NCBI GenBank assembly: GCA_036351435.1
Contig: JAZBPA010000134.1
Coordinates: 1 to 6,034, forward strand
Source of the DNA: JAAUQA01 sp036351435
GTDB lineage: Bacteria; Pseudomonadota; Gammaproteobacteria; Competibacterales; Competibacteraceae
Reading direction: 5' to 3'
Length of the DNA: 6,034 bases
A program made the translations under genes and the position numbers. Shown here one piece after another: positions 1 to 6,034 of the stretch; within the stretch, counting starts at the first letter, position 1; each line of letters opens with the position of its first letter. The notes under the pieces were generated by a model. It worked only from the letters and a program-made list of their open reading frames with translations, did no database searches and was not told the DNA's origin.

Positions 1-1
1 A

Positions 2-1399
2 ACCGCCCAGCTGGTCAAACGCGTTGCGCACTATCTGACTGATCAAACCCGCTTTTGGGTGGTGCGCGCACGGGTCAGCGCGGGCCAGGTCTCTGGGTTG
101 AGCACGCTACTGGGCGGCGCTTATATTGGCATTGATCCGGTAGAAAAGGGTGAACGAACCAGTAGCTACGCCGGTTTGGAAATCCCGCCGGTAGTCACCA
201 CCGACGAACCGGGCCGTCATTTCATGTTGCACGCCGATGAGCTTGGTTCGCTAGAAGTAGGTGGGCCGATTTATTTCCGGAAAATCCGAGTCGGCGAAAT
301 CGTCGCCTACGAACTGGATAACAACGGTCGATCGGTCGATATCGAAATCTTTATCCAAGCACCCCATCATGAGCGCATCACGACCAACACGCGATTCTGG
401 GACACATCGGGTATCGACGTGTCGTTGAGCGCCAGCGGGTTAGAAATCGAAACATCTTCGATGGTGAGCTTGTTGATCGGCGGTATCGGTTTCGAAAATC
501 CACCAGGCCAAGAACCAGGTAACCCTGTCGAAGACGGTGCGGTGTTCGATTTATATGCTAAGCGTTCTGAAGCATTCGCTAAAAGTCCGGCAAGCACCAG
601 TCAATGGTTACTCAACTTCACCGGTTCAGTACGGGGGTTGGAAGTCGGTGCGCCGGTGGAATTTCGCGGCATAAAGTTGGGCAGAGTGACAGACGTTAAA
701 CTGCTGGTCGACCCCGACATGGCCAATCTCCGGATTCCGGTGCTGATTGAGATCGCACCACAGCAAATCAAATTGATCGGTGAAACCGAAGCGTTTTACC
801 ACAGCACCGACTTCGAAAATAAACAACATATATTCTGGAATCAATTAGTCGCCAAGGGGCTAAGAGCGCAACTTAAAACTGGCAGCTTGATCACCGGAGC
901 GTTGTTCATTGATCTGGACCTGCACCCCAAAGCAAAACAACAATCTATCGTTTGGGAAGGCGAATACCCTGAACTACCGACGATACCGACCCCCTTGGAA
1001 GAGCTCAGTAACGCGCTGTCCAACGCGCTGCAAAAATTTGAACAACTGCCGCTGGAGAAAATGAGCGAAGAGATACAACAGGCTTTGGCGGCGCTAAGCA
1101 GATCAGCGGTACAGCTAGAAGCACTGATGTTGAATTTGAACAAAAAGGTGGCACCGGAATTGGGTGCCACCTTGACACAGACTCGAAAAACCCTCGGAGC
1201 TGCAACAAAAACCTTCTCGACTGCGGAACAAACACTCAAGACCGCAGAGGAAGCGATTGCACCGAATTCAACCCTGCAATTGGAGATACAAGGGCTCTTA
1301 AGAGAATTACGGTCCGCCGCGCGCTCGATTCGGGTGATGGCAGATTATCTGGAACGACATCCGGAATCATTGATTCAAGGTAAACGGGGGAACCGCTGA
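2..1399 (+). CDS. pqiB: PqiB-like intermembrane lipid transport protein, MCE/MlaD repeats (5' end missing)
   Basis: The reading frame is open from base 2, so the GTG at 59 is not the real start; 465 residues are visible. Residues 1 to about 47 are the end of a first MCE (MlaD) domain, with a typical GLSTLLGGAYIGIDP segment. A second MCE domain lies at about 70-165 (EVGGPIYFRKIRVGEI) and a third at about 198-310 (EVGAPVEFRGIKLGRV). After a proline-rich linker (about 320-330) comes a long helical, coiled-coil-like tail ending in LERHPESLIQGK, the usual PqiB/YebT ending. E. coli PqiB is about 546 residues, so roughly 80 are missing, including the N-terminal membrane anchor. In E. coli, PqiB is an inner-membrane-anchored hexamer forming a needle-like tunnel across the periplasm for lipids; that role is inferred here by family. 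YebT/LetB has more MCE repeats, and the following pqiC favours PqiB. Confidence 0.93.
   Translation, partial: TAQLVKRVAHYLTDQTRFWVVRARVSAGQVSGLSTLLGGAYIGIDPVEKGERTSSYAGLEIPPVVTTDEPGRHFMLHADELGSLEVGGPIYFRKIRVGEIVAYELDNNGRSVDIEIFIQAPHHERITTNTRFWDTSGIDVSLSASGLEIETSSMVSLLIGGIGFENPPGQEPGNPVEDGAVFDLYAKRSEAFAKSPASTSQWLLNFTGSVRGLEVGAPVEFRGIKLGRVTDVKLLVDPDMANLRIPVLIEIAPQQIKLIGETEAFYHSTDFENKQHIFWNQLVAKGLRAQLKTGSLITGALFIDLDLHPKAKQQSIVWEGEYPELPTIPTPLEELSNALSNALQKFEQLPLEKMSEEIQQALAALSRSAVQLEALMLNLNKKVAPELGATLTQTRKTLGAATKTFSTAEQTLKTAEEAIAPNSTLQLEIQGLLRELRSAARSIRVMADYLERHPESLIQGKRGNR
1145..1173. repeat. Perfect 11-bp inverted repeat inside pqiB
   Basis: AAGGTGGCACC (1145-1155) and GGTGCCACCTT (1163-1173) are exact reverse complements around a 7-base loop. 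The repeat lies in the coding region for the helical tail of PqiB. It is not followed by a T-run, and the frame stays open, so a terminator is unlikely. It may be a chance or template-switch palindrome. Confidence 0.75.
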
Positions 1400-2004
1400 T
1401 GAACTTGCAAGCGTATAGCCGATGGGTTGGGCTGCTGGCATTCTGTGTGTTGACAATAAGCGGATGCGGAACCACGCCGTCGGCAAAATTCTACACCCTC
1501 AGTCCGTTGAACGCGGCTCAGACCGAAAACCCAGCGCGGCCCGTGGATCTGCCGATTGGCATAGGCCCCGTCAGCTTTCCCGAATTTCTGGATCGGCCGC
1601 AAATCGTCGCCCGCACCAGCTCGAATCAGCTGGAAGTAGACGAGTTTCACCGCTGGGGTGGATCGTTACAAGAAGACTTCTCCCGGGTCTTGGTACAGAA
1701 TCTGTCCGCGTTGCTCGACACCAATCGTGTTCATGTGTATCCAAGCCAAGAACAACTTGATTTGAGTTATCGCGTTGCGATTGATGTTCAACAGTTCGAC
1801 GGACGCTTCGGTGAAGGGGTCACGCTAAATGCGGTATGGACGCTACTGGACGAGCAAAAGATAGAACCGCTGCTGGTCAAGCGGTTTCAGTTTACAGCGC
1901 CAACCCCGGCGTCCGATTACGAAGCGCTGGTTGCCGCGCATAGCGAAGCGCTCGCCGCGCTCAGCCAAGACATCGCCGCTGAAATGGTCCGCTTCGCACC
2001 GTAA
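1399..2004 (+). CDS. pqiC: PqiC-type outer-membrane lipoprotein (ABC-type transport auxiliary lipoprotein family)
   Basis: This 201-residue protein opens with a lipoprotein signal peptide: Arg8, a hydrophobic stretch at 10-20 and a lipobox ISGC with the acylated Cys at 23. Residue +2 is Gly rather than Asp, so sorting to the outer membrane is expected. The mature part carries KFYTLSPL at 30-37, the family hallmark, then the GPVSFPEFLDRPQIV segment and a WGGSL motif at about 87-91, as in PqiC/YmbA (DUF330) proteins. In E. coli, PqiC is an outer-membrane lipoprotein thought to dock the tip of the PqiB needle. The ATG shares its A with the pqiB stop (TGATG at 1397-1401), which implies translational coupling. 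A GGGGGA stretch (1386-1391) is a weak ribosome binding site 7-8 bases upstream. The domain call is secure; the partner role is from family knowledge. Confidence 0.93.
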   Translation: MNLQAYSRWVGLLAFCVLTISGCGTTPSAKFYTLSPLNAAQTENPARPVDLPIGIGPVSFPEFLDRPQIVARTSSNQLEVDEFHRWGGSLQEDFSRVLVQNLSALLDTNRVHVYPSQEQLDLSYRVAIDVQQFDGRFGEGVTLNAVWTLLDEQKIEPLLVKRFQFTAPTPASDYEALVAAHSEALAALSQDIAAEMVRFAP

Positions 2005-2007
2005 ACC

Positions 2008-2012
2008 AGGAG
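2008..2012 (+). promoter_or_regulatory. Ribosome binding site deciding the GTG start of rimO
   Basis: AGGAG lies 10 bases before the GTG at 2023 and just after the pqiC stop. It supports GTG as the start, which gives a protein whose first conserved Cys (Cys15) sits where RimO proteins have it. No promoter is evident in the 18-base gap, so rimO is probably read through from pqiBC. Confidence 0.75.
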
Positions 2013-2022
2013 ATTCCCTATC

Positions 2023-3342
2023 GTGGCGGTTGACAATCAAACTGTTGGTTTCGTCAGTCTCGGCTGCCCCAAAGCGCTGGTGGACTCAGAACAAATCCTC
2101 ACCCAACTACGGGCCGAGGGTTACGACATATCATCTACCTATCAGGATGCCGATCTAGTGATTGTCAATACCTGTGGGTTCATCGACAGCGCCGTCGAAG
2201 AATCTTTAGATGCTATCGGCGAAGCATTGGATGAAAACGGGCGGGTAATCGTGACCGGCTGTCTCGGCGCCAAGGGCGATCTGGTGCAGAAAACCTATCC
2301 GGAATTGCTGGCGGTGACCGGTCCTCATGCGCTGACTGAGGTCATGCAGGCAGTTCATCAGCACCTACCCAAGCCGCACGACCCCTATGTCGATTTGGTA
2401 CCACCGCAAGGCATCAAACTAACGCCCAAGCATTATGCGTATCTGAAAATCTCCGAAGGCTGCAATCACCGCTGTAGTTTCTGCATCATCCCTTCCATGC
2501 GCGGCGATCTGGTCAGCCGCCCGGTAGGCGAAGTCCTGCAAGAAGCGGAAAACTTGGTCAACGCCGGGGTCAAGGAATTGCTGGTTATCTCACAGGACAC
2601 CAGCGCCTACGGAGTCGATGTGAAATACCGCACCGGTTTTTGGCGTGGCCGACCATTGAAGACCCGTCTAACTGAACTAGCCCAAGCCCTAGGTGAACTC
2701 GGGGTATGGGTGCGCTTGCATTACGTATACCCCTATCCCAATGTCGATCATCTGATTCCACTGATGGCGGAAGGCCGGTTATTGCCTTATCTGGATGTTC
2801 CTCTGCAACACGCCAGCCCAAAGATTCTCAAAGCCATGCGCCGCCCCGCCAACCGCGAGAACACCTTGACCCGGCTCAAGGCATGGCGGGAGATTTGTCC
2901 AGAAATCACCGTGCGCAGCACCTTCATTGTGGGATTTCCCGGTGAGACGGAGGATGATTTCGAACAGCTGCTGGATTTTCTGGAAGAAGTTGAATTGGAT
3001 CGAATCGGCTGTTTTACCTACTCACTGGTAGAAGGTGCCGCCGCCAACGATCTGCCCGATCCGGTACCGGAACCGGTCAAACAGGAACGCCAAGTACGCT
3101 TTATGGAATTACAAGCGCAGATCAGCGCGGATAAATTGGCGCGTAAAGTGGGCCAGCAGATGACCGTCCTAGTTGATGAAATCACCCCGGATGGCGAAGC
3201 GCTGACCCGCTCGGCGGCGGATGCTCCGGAAATCGATGGGTTAGTCATCGTATCCAACGGAGCGACGCTGCAAGTCGGAGAATTCGCTGAAGTGCGTATT
3301 ACCGATGCGGGTGAACACGATTTGTGGGCGGAGATAGCGTAG
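2023..3342 (+). CDS. rimO: Ribosomal protein S12 methylthiotransferase RimO (radical SAM)
   Basis: RimO adds a methylthio group to a conserved aspartate of ribosomal protein S12 (Asp89 in E. coli numbering), using S-adenosylmethionine and two [4Fe-4S] clusters in the cytoplasm. The protein has 439 residues, matching E. coli RimO (441). The N-terminal methylthiotransferase domain (about 7-120) carries the three cluster ligands Cys15 (VSLGCPKALVDSE), Cys51 (NTCGFI) and Cys80 (VTGCLG). The radical SAM domain (about 135-365) has EGCNHRCSFC, with Cys147, Cys151 and Cys154 binding the SAM cluster. The PSMRG segment and DVPLQHAS further on are typical. A TRAM domain fills about 370-439. SLGCPKALVDSE and the S12-type SAM motif favour RimO over the tRNA enzyme MiaB. 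All key residues are intact. It starts with GTG and probably sits at the end of the pqi transcription unit. Confidence 0.98.
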   Translation: MAVDNQTVGFVSLGCPKALVDSEQILTQLRAEGYDISSTYQDADLVIVNTCGFIDSAVEESLDAIGEALDENGRVIVTGCLGAKGDLVQKTYPELLAVTGPHALTEVMQAVHQHLPKPHDPYVDLVPPQGIKLTPKHYAYLKISEGCNHRCSFCIIPSMRGDLVSRPVGEVLQEAENLVNAGVKELLVISQDTSAYGVDVKYRTGFWRGRPLKTRLTELAQALGELGVWVRLHYVYPYPNVDHLIPLMAEGRLLPYLDVPLQHASPKILKAMRRPANRENTLTRLKAWREICPEITVRSTFIVGFPGETEDDFEQLLDFLEEVELDRIGCFTYSLVEGAAANDLPDPVPEPVKQERQVRFMELQAQISADKLARKVGQQMTVLVDEITPDGEALTRSAADAPEIDGLVIVSNGATLQVGEFAEVRITDAGEHDLWAEIA

Positions 3343-3367
3343 GACAACGATGTGCCTTTTCAGAAGC

Positions 3368-5428
3368 TCAACGCGAGGCCTGCATCCGCTTGCGGATGTC
3401 GGTTGCTACTTCCAGCACTTCGGCGGGGGCTCTAACTGATTCCCCAGCTTCTTGGCGTAACGCGACAACCAACGGCGTTATCGTGGCGCACTTCTGCTCA
3501 TCGCTGTTGAGTATTTCTAAAAGCGCTTTCGATGAAACCCCGCTTCCAATAAGAGATATTACCAGGGTTTGAATTAGTTGCATCATATCCGGGTCACTAG
3601 GATCAAACACAGCATACAAGGACTCAAATGCATGCATGGCATCGGGAAACTTTTTCTTCGCAACCAATGCCTTTGTCTTAATCCATGGCAAAAACCACTT
3701 GAAAAGAATGGAGTCCCCAGAAATCGAGGAGCCGAAATCCCGCTCGATTATCTCCGCTGTACTAATAGCGACATTTGGCTCTCCAATCGCTATTAGTACA
3801 GTCCCTAGTAAAACCAATGCATTCGCAACTTGCTCCCGTGCTTCTTGGTCTTCACTGGCTCCGAAACGCATCACCACTTCCCTAAATGTGGCTATCGCCG
3901 CTGCTGGCTTGTCCAGTAATAATTGAGCCGTACCTTTCCAAGTAAGTGCGTGCGCATAGTTGACGCCCGATAAGCTGGGATTTAGCTCGACAATTTCAAT
4001 GATCTTTTCATATTCTCGGTTTTTAGATGCGGTTTTGATTTCCGCAATAAAGGAAAGCATCTCGTCGTGATCAGCATCGGTTTGTTTGGCTAGGTGATCA
4101 GCTTTACTCAAGAACCAGCTAAGCATATCGCGTGTCCTCGGATCTTCCTCTATGGCGCGCATGATTCCCACCCGAATTCCTGGTGAGGTAGCCGCCTCCA
4201 AAGCAAGGGTCTTAGACCACTCGGCCAACTCCGATGGGTTGTAAAGTACCATCATAAAGTGAATTAAATTACTCACTACAGCCGCCTCATCACGTTCCCG
4301 ACGCAGTTTGTAGTAGATGCTGTAAAGACGTTCCGCTGCGGCATAGAGTCGCTTCTTGCCACTGCCCTCCACCGTTACCGCGCCACGCTTGGCCAATCGT
4401 CCAAGCAGTGCCGAAACGGTTCGCACATCCATTCTTGCGCGTGCTGCAATCTCCCCCGTCGTAGAGGGTTGCCATAAATCAATCACTGCGATGTAAACTC
4501 GACGTTCATTCTTTGCCAGAGTTTCCATATGACTGCGGAAGTATTCAGTGTGACCGTCAATCAGCGTTACCAGCTCTTCCATCAGCTGTCGCAGGGAACG
4601 GTGCCGGGCGAAATCAGCCATGATGACTAGAAGTCGAGGACTGCCGCCGGTAAGAATCTGCATCGGTTTGATAGAACACTCACTGACCACGTCGCCAGTC
4701 ACCGCTTGCCACAAACGGCGGCAGTCCTCGGTATCCAATGGTTGCAGGCAGAGCAACTGGAAGAGTTCGAAAAACGGTTCCTGCGCATCCTCCAATCCAC
4801 TGAAATGGCTAGTGGCAGAGGCTAGCAAGATAATTTGGTTTTCCGCTTGTAGTGTTTTGCGTAGCTGCCAGCCGAAATCCTCGTCGGTGTCCTCACATAG
4901 GGATTGCAGATTCTCAACCACGATCACCAGTTGCCTACCAAGGCGATCAGCCGCGTCTAATACTGTGGCTAGAGCACGCATACCGAGATCTTTGTCTTGC
5001 CATCGGCTGACCAAATCCTCGTGAGTAGCCTTTAATTCTTGCGAGAACTCAGGGTCGTTCGCGCCCAGTTCGCGAGCTAGTTGGAATAGCGCTTCGAGCC
5101 AAAAATCAGCGATGTTGAAAACTTCCTGACTCTCCTCCATAAATCGAACCGGAAATTGTTGCTCGGAAAGCGTTTTGTTAGTTCGCAACTCAGCAACAAC
5201 ACGAGCCAACAGCATGGACTTACCACGCCCTCGGGGACCGACTAACAGCATGTGCTGGCAAGAGGGCGAATTGATATTCCCTTTAAGCGTATCCAACACT
5301 ATTCCAAGCTCACGTTCCCGGACTACAAACTGCTCAATGATGGTTTGATCGGATTGGAAAGTGCCGGGATTGAATTTGCGAAGCGGCAGGTCTGGTTTTT
5401 TCTTCATAAGTACCGGCTCAATCCTCAC
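3368..5428 (-). CDS. P-loop ATPase with winged helix and TPR-like C-terminal region, function unknown
   Basis: This protein of 686 residues is not a family I can name. After a short basic N-terminus come a VVRERELGIVL segment (35-45) and a Walker A motif GPRGRGKS (64-71). A Walker B-like strand follows, LVIVVEN (167-173), with Glu-Asn where Asp-Glu is usual. A sensor-1-like strand is at 199-207 and TGGSPRLL (260-267) resembles the sensor-2 region of ORC/ATPase_2-type AAA+ proteins. A winged helix lies at about 306-365, followed by an aromatic/basic segment RLYSIYYKLRRERDE. The remainder is helical, with TPR-like repeats at about 488-565. No signal peptide or membrane segment is seen. The GTG at 5428 overlaps the upstream gene by 11 bases; the ATG at 5407 (Met8, MKKKPDL) starts 10 bases after that gene's stop and is equally plausible. 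The architecture recalls STAND-like switches: ATP-dependent assembly with a repeat-based sensor. That role is inference. It converges on rimO. Confidence 0.85.
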   Translation of the reverse strand: MRIEPVLMKKKPDLPLRKFNPGTFQSDQTIIEQFVVRERELGIVLDTLKGNINSPSCQHMLLVGPRGRGKSMLLARVVAELRTNKTLSEQQFPVRFMEESQEVFNIADFWLEALFQLARELGANDPEFSQELKATHEDLVSRWQDKDLGMRALATVLDAADRLGRQLVIVVENLQSLCEDTDEDFGWQLRKTLQAENQIILLASATSHFSGLEDAQEPFFELFQLLCLQPLDTEDCRRLWQAVTGDVVSECSIKPMQILTGGSPRLLVIMADFARHRSLRQLMEELVTLIDGHTEYFRSHMETLAKNERRVYIAVIDLWQPSTTGEIAARARMDVRTVSALLGRLAKRGAVTVEGSGKKRLYAAAERLYSIYYKLRRERDEAAVVSNLIHFMMVLYNPSELAEWSKTLALEAATSPGIRVGIMRAIEEDPRTRDMLSWFLSKADHLAKQTDADHDEMLSFIAEIKTASKNREYEKIIEIVELNPSLSGVNYAHALTWKGTAQLLLDKPAAAIATFREVVMRFGASEDQEAREQVANALVLLGTVLIAIGEPNVAISTAEIIERDFGSSISGDSILFKWFLPWIKTKALVAKKKFPDAMHAFESLYAVFDPSDPDMMQLIQTLVISLIGSGVSSKALLEILNSDEQKCATITPLVVALRQEAGESVRAPAEVLEVATDIRKRMQASR
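3383..3398. repeat. Short hairpin at the convergent gene ends
   Basis: CATCCG (3383-3388) and CGGATG (3393-3398) are exact reverse complements around the four-base loop CTTG. The hairpin lies 41 bases past the rimO stop and within the last codons of the convergent ATPase gene. Neither strand has a T-run after it, so it is not a canonical intrinsic terminator. It could still mark or assist the end of the rimO transcript. Confidence 0.4.
3757..3801. repeat. Perfect 15-bp inverted repeat inside the ATPase gene
   Basis: CTGTACTAATAGCGA (3757-3771) and TCGCTATTAGTACAG (3787-3801) are exact reverse complements with 15 bases between them. The pairing can continue with TTGG (3775-3778) against CCAA (3783-3786) after a three-base bulge, leaving a four-base loop, for 19 pairs in all. 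It falls in the codons for VLIAIGEPNVAIST in the TPR-like region, and the reading frame is not broken. It has no T-run and is not a terminator. Confidence 0.85.
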
Positions 5429-6034
5429 CGATTCCAGTGATGCGCTCGCATAGCGGCTTGTGGTGATCGCGGAAACGCGCTGACCACCAATCTCTCAGCA
5501 ATCGTGACGGAAACCGATAATTACCATCCGCGTCAGCTTCGAGATAGCCATCATGCACCAGGATATTGAGTGTATTCACAATGCGGGCGCGAATATTATC
5601 CAAAACTGGTGAATACAAGTCGCTCAGACAACGCCGCCCGGCAGCCGTGAACACGCCCTGCGTCGCTGCTTCGGCAAGAATTTCCATAGCAATCGAGTAA
5701 TTGTCATCTTCCAACCCTTCCTTGAGTCGTGTCTCGTAGTGGACTAGATCGTTCTGCCCGGAAGGACCCAACAATGCGCTGCGGTAGACTTCCGGTACGT
5801 CTGCTACCGTGATGCTGTCCCGTCTTTGCATCACAGAGAAATCCCGTAGGCGCGCAAAGAAGGACTGCACATGGTGCGGGATGCCGATGCCAAGAGCGTC
5901 GTATACAGCGTCCGCCACATCGCCCTCAATATTTAAACCGTGATAGTCGGCCAGGCGCATGAAACACGCCACGCTATCTTCCCGATTCCAAGGCCCAAGA
6001 CGAAAAGGATCGAGGTGATTAATGCGATCAGGGA
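5418..6034 (-). CDS. C-terminal part of a probable AAA+/ATPase_2-type ATPase, partner of the downstream ATPase (5' end missing)
   Basis: The frame stays open to the right edge, giving 204 visible residues; the GTG at 5972 is internal, because coding sequence such as LDPFRLGPWNRED reads upstream of it. No Walker motifs are visible; they would lie beyond the window. What is seen fits the lid and C-terminus of an ATPase_2-like protein. FRLGPWNRED (10-19) resembles the post-ATPase segment, and GIGIPHHVQSFFARLRDF (48-65) occupies the place of the sensor-2 helix. A winged helix lies at about 150-176 (RIVNTLNILVHDGYLEAD), then RLLRDWWSARFRDHH (177-191), a typical closing motif. This order matches the winged helix plus aromatic/basic segment of the next gene, so the two are probably distant relatives. 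The stop overlaps or nearly touches that gene, which suggests co-transcription and coupled translation. The ATPase assignment rests on the C-terminal pattern alone. Confidence 0.7.
   Translation of the reverse strand, partial: PDRINHLDPFRLGPWNREDSVACFMRLADYHGLNIEGDVADAVYDALGIGIPHHVQSFFARLRDFSVMQRRDSITVADVPEVYRSALLGPSGQNDLVHYETRLKEGLEDDNYSIAMEILAEAATQGVFTAAGRRCLSDLYSPVLDNIRARIVNTLNILVHDGYLEADADGNYRFPSRLLRDWWSARFRDHHKPLCERITGIGED

Noticed and set aside
59..61. GTG at 59 as the start of the MCE protein
   Set aside because: The same frame is open to base 2 and encodes typical MCE-domain residues (DQTRFWVVRARVS) across this point, so the gene begins outside the window.
841..1239. Minus-strand open frame of 132 codons opposite pqiB
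   Set aside because: It lies wholly within the well-supported pqiB frame, and its translation is rich in Ser, Ala and Cys without any recognisable domain.
1422..1760. Plus-strand open frame of 112 codons inside pqiC
   Set aside because: It is an out-of-frame shadow of pqiC, which has a lipobox and family motifs. Its translation is Arg/Ser-rich and shows no domain.
3061..3080. CCGGTACCGG palindrome and nearby CCGG repeats in rimO
   Set aside because: It is short and is explained by Pro-Val-Pro-Glu-Pro-Val codons in a conserved gene.
3324..3572. Plus-strand open frame crossing the end of rimO and the ATPase tail
   Set aside because: It overlaps both genes, has no good ribosome binding site, and its product has no recognisable feature.
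3757..3801. The inverted repeat as an intrinsic terminator or an insertion-sequence end
   Set aside because: No T-run follows on either strand, the coding frame is intact through it, and no transposase or target duplication is nearby.
4620..5024. Plus-strand open frame of 134 codons opposite the ATPase
   Set aside because: It overlaps the P-loop domain coding region completely, and its translation is Ser/Arg/Cys-rich, as expected of an antisense shadow.
5970..5972. GTG at 5972 as the start of the upstream ATPase-like gene
   Set aside because: The frame continues without a stop to the window edge, and the upstream residues (FRLGPWNRED) fit the family, so this is a fragment of a larger gene.

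Overview
The window comes from a proteobacterium, most likely a gammaproteobacterium. The evidence is a PqiB-like MCE protein, its lipoprotein partner PqiC and a RimO of standard length, which together imply a Gram-negative double envelope. Genus cannot be fixed from this sequence.

Layout. The left half (1-3342) is plus strand and housekeeping in character. It holds the 3' part of pqiB (cut by the window start), pqiC joined to it by a one-base TGATG stop/start overlap, and rimO starting 18 bases after pqiC. These tight junctions suggest one transcription unit. PqiB and PqiC belong to a lipid-trafficking apparatus spanning the periplasm. RimO modifies ribosomal protein S12 and has no obvious functional tie to it.

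The right half (3368-6034) is minus strand and accessory in character. It converges on rimO with only 25 bases between the stop codons. It holds two adjacent genes read right to left: the C-terminal part of a probable P-loop ATPase (cut by the window end), then a complete ATPase of about 680 residues with Walker A, winged-helix and TPR-like regions. The two overlap by 11 bases or are separated by 10, depending on the start codon used. Both carry a winged helix followed by an aromatic/arginine-rich segment, so they look like distant relatives working as a pair. I do not recognise a named system. A nucleotide-driven switch, possibly in defence or stress sensing, is inference only.

The points most worth attention are the paired-ATPase module, its unusual Walker B (Glu-Asn instead of Asp-Glu), an AT-richer stretch confined to the helical C-terminal part of the complete ATPase, and a perfect 15-bp inverted repeat inside that same stretch. 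A second perfect in-gene inverted repeat (11 bp) lies in pqiB. No tRNA, rRNA, CRISPR array, insertion sequence or attachment site was seen, and no non-coding stretch exceeds 25 bases.
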